A stretch of DNA of 6,135 bases from an uncultured Porphyromonadaceae bacterium. Lineage in GTDB: Bacteria > Bacteroidota > Bacteroidia > Bacteroidales > Muribaculaceae. A model generated the notes under the pieces. The model was not told where the DNA came from. It did not search any database and saw nothing but the letters and a program-made list of their open reading frames with translations. Position numbers and translations under genes: made by a program. Location of the stretch: positions 1 to 6,135 of the forward strand of contig CAMWQY010000169.1 in the NCBI GenBank assembly GCA_947176355.1. The letters are read 5' to 3'. Shown here in pieces: positions 1-6,080 of this stretch (positions are counted from its first letter, which is position 1; each line of letters starts with the position of its first letter).

Positions 1-25
1 CCCACCCCCCCTCTATATTTTTTAT

Positions 26-78
26 CAATCACACGCCGGAACACGAGCTTGCTGGCTTGCTCTTCCGCTCCTCGATTG
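26..78. repeat. Nested inverted repeat downstream of the tRNA-like locus
   Basis: Three collinear complementary arm pairs are visible on the plus strand: CAATC (26-30) with GATTG (74-78), CGGAA (37-41) with TTCCG (63-67), and GAGC (45-48) with GCTC (59-62). The inner two stack with only a 3-nt bulge and enclose a 10-nt loop. The outer pair is separated from them by a 6 by 6 internal loop. On the minus strand this lies 8 nt past the tRNA-like sequence and could be the 3' part of the same transcript, or a processing or termination structure. It is followed there by an A-rich rather than T-rich run, so it is not a classical terminator in that direction. On the plus strand it is followed by TTTT (79-82), so weak termination of something entering from the left is possible. 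The first 12 bases of the window are a C-rich tract with no assignable function. Confidence 0.35.
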
Positions 79-86
79 TTTTAATT

Positions 87-166
87 GTCTTGTGGAAAGA
101 CTCGAACTCTCTCGAATCATTCAATGGCGGAACCAGAATCCGGTGTGCTACCATTACACCACAAGG
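87..166 (-). tRNA. tRNA-Gln(CUG)-like gene, probably decayed or non-canonical
   Basis: Read on the minus strand, most of a tRNA can be placed. T8-G9 are 161-160. The D-stem GTGT/GCAC (159-156 with 148-145) closes a loop with the conserved GG (152-151). The anticodon loop TTCTGGT (138-132) carries CTG at 136-134. The T-arm is GAGAG-TTCGAGT-CTTTC (111-95). The sequence through the D-arm and anticodon resembles tRNA-Gln, as I recall it for Bacteroidetes. Three faults stand out. (a) The seven bases directly before T8 do not pair with the 3' acceptor strand CACAAGA (94-88), whereas a copy shifted by 2 nt (166-160) pairs at six of seven positions, as if TG had been lost from a TGTG repeat. (b) Pair 27:43 is C:C (143 and 127). 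(c) The variable region (126-112) is 15 nt instead of about 5. No CCA is encoded. A good promoter lies upstream, so it may be transcribed. A relic of tRNA-Gln is most likely; an odd but working tRNA-like RNA is the alternative. Confidence 0.55.
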
Positions 167-183
167 CAGTATTTTTTGTCTTT

Positions 184-197
184 GGGAACTCTTTCCC
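184..197 (-). other. Small hairpin in the leader of the tRNA-like transcript
   Basis: GGGAA and TTCCC are separated by 4 nt. The hairpin sits between the predicted transcription start (about 203) and the 5' end of the tRNA-like sequence (about 166). It could be a processing or leader element; no function can be assigned from a 5-bp stem. Confidence 0.25.
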
Positions 198-208
198 TTT
201 TGACGATG

Positions 209-240
209 CAAAATTAATGCTTTTTTTTCATCTAACCAAA
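209..240 (-). promoter_or_regulatory. Bacteroidetes-type promoter for the tRNA-like locus
   Basis: On the minus strand TTTG (240-237) is followed after exactly 20 nt by TAATTTTG (216-209), matching the known Bacteroidetes primary sigma factor consensus (TTTG about 20 nt upstream of TAnnTTTG) in every fixed position. Transcription would start near 203, about 37 nt before the tRNA-like sequence. It lies just after the lipB stop codon and points the same way, so readthrough from lipB could also reach the locus. Confidence 0.6.
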
Positions 241-265
241 TTTTCTTGAAAAAAAATGAAAATTT
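238..265 (-). terminator. AT-rich inverted repeat after lipB, possible weak terminator
   Basis: AAATTTTC (238-245) and GAAAATTT (258-265) are perfect 8-bp inverted arms around a 12-nt loop, and they begin at the base next to the lipB stop codon. The stem has only one G:C pair and no long T-run follows on the minus strand, so termination would be weak at best. Its distal arm overlaps the -33 element of the next promoter. Confidence 0.25.
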
Positions 266-937
266 TTATTGTAAACACCCAAGGAGAGAACGAAGCTTTC
301 CTCCAAGTATTTCTTTTACATCATTGATATCTACCTTTTTATCTATCTCTTTGGCAATCGATGTCACTCCTTTGTCGATGAAGCCACAAGGGTTGATCAG
401 TCGGAAGCCATCAAGATCAGTATTGACATTGAGAGCTAATCCGTGCATGGTGACATATCTGCTACTCTTTACCCCAATCGCACAAATTTTCCTTTCGCGT
501 TCTGTTCCTGCATCTATCCAAACCCCACTTGCTCCTGATACTCGCTCTCCTTTAATTCCAAATTCTGCTAAAGTATTTATCACGGCTTCTTCAAGCAAAT
601 AGACGTAATTCTTAATTCCCAACTTGTGTGATTCCAAGTCGATGAGAGGGTACGCCACTAACTGTCCGGGTCCATGATAAGTCACATCGCCACCCCTTTC
701 TATTCTGAAAATACTGATTCCCAGCATTGCCAATTCTTCTTCAGAAAAAAGTATATTCGAATCATTGGCATGTTTTCCAAGCGTTATTACCGGCTTATGC
801 TCTACCATAAATATATATTCACGCTCAATGATACGACCATCCTTTTTACACTCTACCATTTCGCTGAAAATTCTCCTCTGTTTTGCAAGCATTTCAGCAT
901 ACTCAATGACTCCTTCGTCTATTATTTCAAGTTTCAT
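266..937 (-). CDS. lipB: Octanoyltransferase LipB (lipoyl(octanoyl) transferase)
   Basis: LipB is a cytoplasmic enzyme that moves the octanoyl group from octanoyl-acyl carrier protein to a conserved lysine on lipoyl domains (pyruvate and 2-oxoglutarate dehydrogenases, glycine cleavage H protein); LipA then inserts sulfur. The 223-residue product has the family's usual length, a little over 210 residues. It shows the signature RGGDVTYHGPGQL at 81-93. Both members of the catalytic dyad known from other LipB enzymes are present: Lys150 in KICAIG and Cys184 in INPCG. The MHGLALNVN segment (about 164-172) is also intact. The ATG lies 6 nt after the stop codon of the preceding DUF5686 gene with no Shine-Dalgarno sequence, so it is probably cotranscribed and perhaps translationally coupled. 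No lipA is in the window. Nothing in the protein looks damaged. Confidence 0.97.
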   Translation of the reverse strand: MKLEIIDEGVIEYAEMLAKQRRIFSEMVECKKDGRIIEREYIFMVEHKPVITLGKHANDSNILFSEEELAMLGISIFRIERGGDVTYHGPGQLVAYPLIDLESHKLGIKNYVYLLEEAVINTLAEFGIKGERVSGASGVWIDAGTERERKICAIGVKSSRYVTMHGLALNVNTDLDGFRLINPCGFIDKGVTSIAKEIDKKVDINDVKEILGGKLRSLLGCLQ

Positions 938-943
938 AACTTA

Positions 944-3328
944 TTAAAAATTAAAATGAAGAGCTACTCGGATTCCTGATTTATCAATTCCAGGTGTCTT
1001 GAGATAAGTAAGTCGCCATACATAATCTACTCTAAGAATCTTAAAGATATTATCTATCCCTGCACTTATTTCCATATATGGTGTATTTCCCATAACGCTC
1101 GTATGCGCGTCGGCCGGAAATCTAAATAGATTATCATGTAGCTCCGGTTTATTTTTATCGCTAAGTGAGCCCCACAGACATTTGAACCCAACTACTTCTC
1201 GGAATTTTGCAAGTTTCACTATAGGAATGCGGTTGAATAATACGCCATTGCCCCAATAGGAGAGATCGCATGAAGCATATCTGTCCATTGCAAATTCCAT
1301 TGGGTTCATTAGAGAATATGATTCCGGCTGAATTGTGTAACTTAGGTTTGCATTTTGCCATAATAGCTCAGGGAACGGCACTTGACTCCAAATTATCCCC
1401 CCCTTTATTAGCGCATCGAGATAACCGAATGAAGAAAACCAAAAACGTTTCTTAACAGCCAATTCAGTTTTACACACACTATAGTCGTATCCACGGAAAC
1501 CCTTTGGTCCCCATTCTTGTGAAATCAGGAATATCGGCACGTCTTTATTAACTTCTACTCTGGCCTCATTGCCCTGAATAAATTTTTCTCCCGGGGCAAA
1601 TCTTACAGAAGTTCCGATAGAAAAGTGTCGATAGTCTTTTACATGATCTTCATAACCGTTAATGAAGGGAAGCCATGGCGAGGCATCCTGCTTCACATGT
1701 TCTCCCCATAAAGAAAAGGACAAGTTTCTTGGAAGTTCTATCTTATATTCACATCGAGTGAAGTGACGATAAGTAATAAGCTTATCAGTCTTTCTCTTCA
1801 GGCTCAGAAATATGTTGTCAGCATTAGTGAATTCGTAGTGTTGACCTATCATGTCCATGTCATACATGTGCATGAAGCTTACGCTATTTATAGGATATTC
1901 TCTGCTATGATATTTCTTTTTGTTAAAAGAATACTCAAGCTCTGCCTTATATTTCCATTTACGGTCGTGGGTGCCGTAGGCTAAATACCCATTGGCAAAC
2001 CAATGAGGAGAAAGATTAGCGGTAGTCATTCCGCCTATACGAAATCTTACTTTTTCTATAGGATTAGTACTAATGAATGTATTGATAGGACCAAAGTCAA
2101 ACTTGCTTTTCTTCCCTGTCTTAATATATCCTTTGACAAGCACTACAAGTACCTTTTCTGACCAATAGAACAATGGGTATTCCCTGAGATGATCCATGAA
2201 AGTGTCCATATTATTCTCTGCACTTGAAAGTCTATCTTCCCTCATGGATGAAAGGAAATCGTCATTATTATCATTGGGATTCCCTATTTCAATATATGGT
2301 TTTACTGAGTCATAACCCTTGGAGATATCAGTGCAAATTTTATTTGAAAAATTTTCGTAATTTGATATCCTGTCAGCACAAAAACGTTGTGTCCCTTTTA
2401 CGATACATATATCAAGATTCAATCTTTCAGACACCTTATGGCGAAATCCTTTTTTATCTTTTTCATACAATTGCTCTATATTGACATTGTCGATAAAGTT
2501 AAGATTGACCGTCCGAGGTATTTTCATGGCTACCTTTTTTATGAATCCGGTAGTGTCTCCAAGTTCTGCATAGAGGTTACCTGAAAATGAAAAACCGGCA
2601 GGATTGCGAGGGATAAAGGTTATTTGAATACATCTTGAGCCATCTATGTCAAGAGTGTCTGCAATGAAATATTTATAGTGAAGATTTCCAGCAGAGGAAA
2701 GAGGACTTGGAAATTTATTTGAAAGAAGAGTGATGTCGTTGTCATATATATCTATCTCTTTTAGGAAATTATCGAATATCACTTCAATATTGTCGTCATC
2801 AAACATTTCACTCACTCCCTTAGAAGTCTTGCCTCTCACTATATCCTTCCTTTCTTTACCATTTCTATTGAACAAGATTGTCGAAGCACGCTCATTAAGC
2901 TGCACTTTAAGCATTTGGCGTTTTCCATCTGCAGTAGTATCGAGATATGATTTGAGAGATTCGTGTCGTTTTAAATCTTCCTCATCTATATCAAGAAGTC
3001 CAAGTGTAACCTTGTCATATTGATCATAGCTATATGTATCTTGTAGGGTTGGATCCCCTTTCTTCTGATTCTTCCGTATAGATTCAATTAATTCAACAGC
3101 CGGATTCCTTTTGGAATACTTTTCCTTTCCGGGTGTCACCAAGAGTTCTTGCAGCGCCCTTGCCTCACGCATGAATACGGCAGTATCCACTTCCGATTGC
3201 AGTTCCTGAGCTAATGAATATGACGACAAATTCCCCAATAAAAAAAACAACAATAAGAAAGTCAATGATTTAATAATCAATGACGAAACTTTTATTGCTG
3301 ACTTATTGCAGAAATTGACTGATTTCAT
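944..3328 (-). CDS. DUF5686 family outer-membrane protein
   Basis: This is a large exported protein of unknown function, 794 residues from the ATG chosen here. An upstream GTG at 3362-3364 would add 12 residues; numbering below uses that 806-residue form. A signal peptide has a hydrophobic core at about 33-45 and a likely cut after SLA (52). The region NPAVELIESI (87-96) and the block containing EIDIYDNDI (203-211), SPLSSAGNLHYKYFIADTL (220-238) and FIPRN (250-254) match the conserved DUF5686 core as I know it. The C-terminus (GIDNIFKILRVDYVWRLTYL at about 769-788, ending in phenylalanine) looks like the last strands of an outer-membrane beta-barrel. Many relatives carry a carboxypeptidase-regulatory-like domain directly after the signal peptide; here only about 30 residues separate the cleavage site from the conserved region, so that domain is absent. 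The ATG is preferred because a promoter -7 box at 3369-3376 would start the transcript at about the GTG. lipB follows after 6 nt. Family assignment is by recall of conserved segments. Confidence 0.85.
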   Translation of the reverse strand: MKSVNFCNKSAIKVSSLIIKSLTFLLLFFLLGNLSSYSLAQELQSEVDTAVFMREARALQELLVTPGKEKYSKRNPAVELIESIRKNQKKGDPTLQDTYSYDQYDKVTLGLLDIDEEDLKRHESLKSYLDTTADGKRQMLKVQLNERASTILFNRNGKERKDIVRGKTSKGVSEMFDDDNIEVIFDNFLKEIDIYDNDITLLSNKFPSPLSSAGNLHYKYFIADTLDIDGSRCIQITFIPRNPAGFSFSGNLYAELGDTTGFIKKVAMKIPRTVNLNFIDNVNIEQLYEKDKKGFRHKVSERLNLDICIVKGTQRFCADRISNYENFSNKICTDISKGYDSVKPYIEIGNPNDNNDDFLSSMREDRLSSAENNMDTFMDHLREYPLFYWSEKVLVVLVKGYIKTGKKSKFDFGPINTFISTNPIEKVRFRIGGMTTANLSPHWFANGYLAYGTHDRKWKYKAELEYSFNKKKYHSREYPINSVSFMHMYDMDMIGQHYEFTNADNIFLSLKRKTDKLITYRHFTRCEYKIELPRNLSFSLWGEHVKQDASPWLPFINGYEDHVKDYRHFSIGTSVRFAPGEKFIQGNEARVEVNKDVPIFLISQEWGPKGFRGYDYSVCKTELAVKKRFWFSSFGYLDALIKGGIIWSQVPFPELLWQNANLSYTIQPESYSLMNPMEFAMDRYASCDLSYWGNGVLFNRIPIVKLAKFREVVGFKCLWGSLSDKNKPELHDNLFRFPADAHTSVMGNTPYMEISAGIDNIFKILRVDYVWRLTYLKTPGIDKSGIRVALHFNF

Positions 3329-3336
3329 TAATTTTG
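3306..3336 (+). promoter_or_regulatory. Candidate promoter for the CYTH gene
   Basis: TAATTTTG (3329-3336) fits the Bacteroidetes -7 box TAnnTTTG. TTG (3306-3308, in the context ATTG) lies 20 nt upstream as a near-consensus -33 box. Transcription would start near 3342, giving a leader of roughly 57 nt before the ATG at 3399. The site lies inside the 5' part of the divergent DUF5686 gene. Confidence 0.45.
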
Positions 3337-3368
3337 CATACAGAAACGATTGAATTCGTTTCACGCTA

Positions 3369-3376
3369 CAAAATTA
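3369..3376 (-). promoter_or_regulatory. Candidate -7 box for the DUF5686-lipB unit
   Basis: On the minus strand the bases read TAATTTTG, a full match to TAnnTTTG. No TTTG is found at the expected distance upstream (about 3397-3400 reads ATAA on this strand), so only half of the promoter is supported. The expected start, near 3363, is about 35 nt before the ATG at 3328. Confidence 0.4.
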
Positions 3377-3398
3377 ATAAAAAATATTGATTTTCTTT

Positions 3399-3839
3399 AT
3401 GGCATTCGAGATCGAACATAAATATTTGGTAAAAAACGACAGTTACAGGCGCCTTTCTATGGAATCTTTCCCTATTACACAGGGATATCTATGTCGGCAA
3501 CCGGAAAGGACTATACGAGTTAGAATAAAAGGAGACAAAGGTTATATTACTATAAAAGGTAAAAATTCAGGAGCTGTACGTCAGGAGTTTGAATATGAAA
3601 TACCCATTGAAGATGCCAAGAAAATAATGACAATGTGCAATCCTCCAATACTTGAAAAAATAAGGCATATTGTTCCTTTTGAAGGTCATATTTGGGAAGT
3701 AGACGAGTTCTTTGGTAATAAATTAGGACTTGTTACTGCTGAAATAGAACTGACATCAGAGGATGAAGAATATGAGATTCCGGAGTTCGTAGGTGAGAAT
3801 GTAACGGGCAATCCTGCCTATTATAATTCAAATCTATAA
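3399..3839 (+). CDS. CYTH domain protein (triphosphate tunnel metalloenzyme family)
   Basis: A 146-residue single-domain CYTH protein, predicted cytoplasmic. The family folds into a beta-barrel tunnel that binds triphosphates and divalent metal; small bacterial members that have been studied act mainly as inorganic tripolyphosphatases. The N-terminal signature ExExK is present as E4, E6, K8 in FEIEHKYLV. Charged residues alternate along the predicted strands as the tunnel requires: R40 and R42 in TIRVRIKG, K53 and K55 in TIKGK, E63/E65/E67 in EFEYEIP, K87 and R89 in EKIRH, E100 and D102 in WEVDEF, and E115/E117 in AEIEL. The ATG at 3399 is preferred over an in-frame TTG at 3387 because it puts ExExK at the usual extreme N-terminus. 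It is the only plus-strand gene here, divergent from the DUF5686 gene and convergent with the MerR gene. Substrate cannot be told from sequence; adenylate cyclase or thiamine triphosphatase activity is possible but less likely. Confidence 0.9.
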   Translation: MAFEIEHKYLVKNDSYRRLSMESFPITQGYLCRQPERTIRVRIKGDKGYITIKGKNSGAVRQEFEYEIPIEDAKKIMTMCNPPILEKIRHIVPFEGHIWEVDEFFGNKLGLVTAEIELTSEDEEYEIPEFVGENVTGNPAYYNSNL

Positions 3840-3852
3840 AGATAAGCTATCT
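3840..3852. terminator. Short hairpin between convergent genes, weak terminator candidate
   Basis: AGATA (3840-3844) and TATCT (3848-3852) form a 5-bp stem with a 3-nt loop, filling most of the 16-nt gap between the stop codons of the CYTH and MerR genes. It is short and AT-rich and lacks a T-run on either side, so it could serve both directions only weakly. No better terminator is visible here. Confidence 0.2.
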
Positions 3853-3855
3853 GCA

Positions 3856-4191
3856 TTATTTACGTTTTGTCAAAGACATTAGCATTACTTCCAGCTCGCT
3901 CCTAAGCTCATTAAGTTCGCTTATAATCTTTAGTCTCTTGGAGATATTTGCACTGTTTTGCCTAAATTGCGCCTTTGCAGCATCTACCTTAAGGCCTTTT
4001 GTCTTTAGAAGATAGTGAAGTATTCTAAGAGTCTCAATGTCAGAGGCTGTATATTGACGTATCCCGGTAGCCGTTCGTGTTGGCGCCACTTCCGGAAACA
4101 CGGTCTCCCAATAGCGAAGTGTAGATTGTGACACTCCGAGAAATTCCGCGACATCTCTGATCTTGTAATATCTTTTGCTGAATTCTTCCAT
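3856..4191 (-). CDS. MerR-type helix-turn-helix transcriptional regulator
   Basis: A 111-residue DNA-binding protein of the MerR family. The winged helix-turn-helix occupies about residues 8-70: YYKIRDVAEFLGVSQSTLRYW (8-28) is the helix-turn-helix, and the wing ends in GIRQYTASDIETL (43-55), the usual MerR pattern. Residues about 80-105 form a helical, leucine-containing stretch suited to the antiparallel coiled coil by which MerR proteins dimerise. There is no C-terminal effector domain and no cysteine anywhere, so the metal sensing of classical MerR is not expected. The ligand and target are unknown. Its ATG begins 2 nt after the stop of the M23 peptidase gene, so it is almost certainly translated from the same message. 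A link to envelope genes or control of its own operon is an inference from context only. Confidence 0.93.
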   Translation of the reverse strand: MEEFSKRYYKIRDVAEFLGVSQSTLRYWETVFPEVAPTRTATGIRQYTASDIETLRILHYLLKTKGLKVDAAKAQFRQNSANISKRLKIISELNELRSELEVMLMSLTKRK

Positions 4192-4193
4192 CT

Positions 4194-5159
4194 TTAGTCC
4201 ATTACATGTCCTGAGTTCTCGGCAAGCTGTATCATATCAAGATATTGCTGTGGTGTAAGGTCCATAAAATAATAATGTACAGGATTTTGAGGTTCACCTT
4301 TGAATCTTACTTCATAATGGAGGTGACTGCCGGTTGACTTTCCAGTGGAACCGACTTTACCTATCATTTCTCCTCGCTTTACTCTCTGTCCCGGCTTGAC
4401 CAATATCTGACTTAAATGCGCATATCGAGTCAAATAATTGAATCCGTGATTGAGATCGATACAGTTGCCGTAAGCATCCTTTCTGTCTGCCACTTCTACG
4501 ATAGCATCAGCTGTCGCGAACACAGGGGTGCCGGTCGCTGCTGCAAAATCAAGACCCTCATGAAACTTTGCAGTTCCATAGACCGGATCACGTCTGTAGC
4601 CATATCCGGAAGACATAGTATAGTCTTTTACGTTGATTGGCATTACAGATGGAATGCATGCTATTTTTTCTTTCTGCTCTCCAGCGGCTGCCTTAAGTTG
4701 ATCAAAAGAAACGGATTGAGAATAAATCTGATGTTCTAAAAGATCCATCGACCTGTTCATCCTACTGACAAGCTCTGCGTCGTTCAGATGTCCAAGTTCA
4801 TCAAGTCTGGAATCATTTTCAATTCCCGAATATCTTTCCTTGCTACTCAGAGGATCCATCTGCATCATCACGCGATAGAAATTATCGTCGCGGTTTCGTA
4901 TGTCTTCCATCACCTTTATAGAATTGTCAAGGCGTTTCTCAAGGATGGCATACTGAGACTTAAGTTTGTTGTTTTCCTCTTTAAGATTTTGTTCTGTTGG
5001 GGTGTCAAATACGAAATACAAGAGTGCATACAAACCAATTCCGATCACCGAACCAACAGCAACATATCTTCCTAATGTCGCTATACGAGTCTTCAACGTA
5101 GGGTAGTGGCGTTCGAAATTGTCCGTGTCAGGATTATATCGGTAGAAAACGTGTTTCAC
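4194..5159 (-). CDS. M23 family metallopeptidase (LytM-type peptidoglycan hydrolase), membrane-anchored
   Basis: A 321-residue zinc peptidase of the LytM/lysostaphin type, expected to cut peptide crosslinks of peptidoglycan in the periplasm. Residues 1-31 are cytoplasmic, 32-51 form a single membrane helix, and about 55-90 are a likely coiled coil. The catalytic domain spans about 180-295. Zinc ligands fit H200 and D204 (FHEGLDF) and H281 (second His of HLHY), with H248 (YAHLS) and H279 as the other conserved active-site histidines, so it appears catalytically complete. The start is GTG: an in-frame stop lies four codons upstream and the next internal methionine is beyond the membrane helix. 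It follows the MlaD gene by 18 nt and precedes the MerR gene by 2 nt. Bacteroidales proteins of this layout begin with a similar cytoplasmic tail followed by one membrane segment (recall). The exact substrate bond is unknown. Confidence 0.95.
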   Translation of the reverse strand: MKHVFYRYNPDTDNFERHYPTLKTRIATLGRYVAVGSVIGIGLYALLYFVFDTPTEQNLKEENNKLKSQYAILEKRLDNSIKVMEDIRNRDDNFYRVMMQMDPLSSKERYSGIENDSRLDELGHLNDAELVSRMNRSMDLLEHQIYSQSVSFDQLKAAAGEQKEKIACIPSVMPINVKDYTMSSGYGYRRDPVYGTAKFHEGLDFAAATGTPVFATADAIVEVADRKDAYGNCIDLNHGFNYLTRYAHLSQILVKPGQRVKRGEMIGKVGSTGKSTGSHLHYEVRFKGEPQNPVHYYFMDLTPQQYLDMIQLAENSGHVMD

Positions 5160-5177
5160 GTTGTTTGATGCTTAGCC

Positions 5178-6080
5178 TTAAAGAAGTTTGATGCTTATGT
5201 AGCGTTTGGGATTTTTCTTGATGTCTAATATCAATGAATCGATATCTGCTGATACTCTATTCAGTTGGTTGTATAGAGCCGGATCGCTTGTCAGCAATCC
5301 TAAAGTAGAGTTTTTGTCATTTAGTTGCTTGGAGAACTGCGCCAAATTTTCGGTCAATTTATTGACATTGTCAAGAGTAGCATCTACTGGTAAAGACTTA
5401 AGTTGATATGACAATTGTCCGAGATTTCCTACAATTGTATCGAGCGACTGGGTTAATTTCACTGTATTGTTTGCAATACGAGGCACTTGACCATTCATTG
5501 TATTATTAAGTCCTTGAGTAGTGGCAAGAAGATTTCCGGTGATGCCATCAAGTCTTCCAATTGATGCAGACAGAGCAGGATCAGCTACAAGCAGGTTGAG
5601 ATTATATAGCAAAGAATCTACTTTGGGGAGAATTCCGGTTAGTGCAGGCATTAGTCCATCCTGTACTGAATTCATAAGTCCGGCTTTAACTCCGGTCTCC
5701 AACTCACTTCCGGATGGAAGCAGTTCCGGACCCTTACCCATTGCCAACTCTATACGTGCTCCACTCAAAAGAGTAGTGCCGATATCCGCACGTGTGCCTT
5801 CCGGAAGTTTTAGGTTCTTGTCAAGAGCCATTACCACCTCAACTTTGCCGGGTTTAGTATAGTCGAAATTCACTTCCCTCACTTGACCTACCTTGTATCC
5901 ATTTATGAGTACGGGAGAAGAGACTGTCAGTTCATCTACATTATCATAATACGCTATGTAATAGTGGGCCGGACGGAAAAGGTTAATACCCTTTAGGTAG
6001 TCTATCCCGAAAATAAGGATGAGTATTGCTACTATCACAGAAAGCCCTATAGCGAATTCTTTGGTGAATATCTTTTTCAT
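5178..6080 (-). CDS. MlaD family protein (MCE domain, lipid transport substrate-binding component)
   Basis: A 300-residue MCE protein. MlaD-type proteins are held in the inner membrane by one N-terminal helix and form hexameric rings that carry phospholipids between ABC transporter MlaFE and the periplasm. Here the membrane helix is about residues 9-27, followed by one MCE domain at about 38-115 with the typical segment PVLINGYKVGQV (56-67). The remaining roughly 180 residues are mostly helical with many leucine and asparagine positions (about 135-290), as expected for the alpha-helical bundle or coiled-coil tail seen in longer MCE proteins. It ends in NPKRYISIKLL, a C-terminal form I recall in Bacteroidales homologues. 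The partners MlaE, MlaF and MlaC are not in the window. It is the first gene of the three-gene minus-strand unit visible here. ATG start with no Shine-Dalgarno sequence. Confidence 0.93.
   Translation of the reverse strand: MKKIFTKEFAIGLSVIVAILILIFGIDYLKGINLFRPAHYYIAYYDNVDELTVSSPVLINGYKVGQVREVNFDYTKPGKVEVVMALDKNLKLPEGTRADIGTTLLSGARIELAMGKGPELLPSGSELETGVKAGLMNSVQDGLMPALTGILPKVDSLLYNLNLLVADPALSASIGRLDGITGNLLATTQGLNNTMNGQVPRIANNTVKLTQSLDTIVGNLGQLSYQLKSLPVDATLDNVNKLTENLAQFSKQLNDKNSTLGLLTSDPALYNQLNRVSADIDSLILDIKKNPKRYISIKLL

Noticed and set aside
29..211. A 60-codon minus-strand open frame
   Set aside because: It runs through the tRNA-like sequence and the nested stem, starts downstream of the tRNA promoter by coincidence, and has no recognisable protein features.
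2..217. A plus-strand frame open from the left edge
   Set aside because: It is antisense to the tRNA-like locus, has no recognisable motif and a cysteine- and tryptophan-scattered composition typical of chance frames.
2224..2584. Plus-strand open frames opposite the DUF5686 gene
   Set aside because: They lie wholly antisense to a long, conserved coding region and show no family resemblance or promoter.
3387..3398. TTG start for the CYTH gene
   Set aside because: It would place four extra residues before the ExExK motif; the ATG at 3399 gives the normal N-terminus for the family.
5521..5862. A 113-codon plus-strand open frame opposite the MlaD gene
   Set aside because: It is an antisense shadow of a well-supported MCE coding region, with serine- and proline-rich composition mirroring the real codons.
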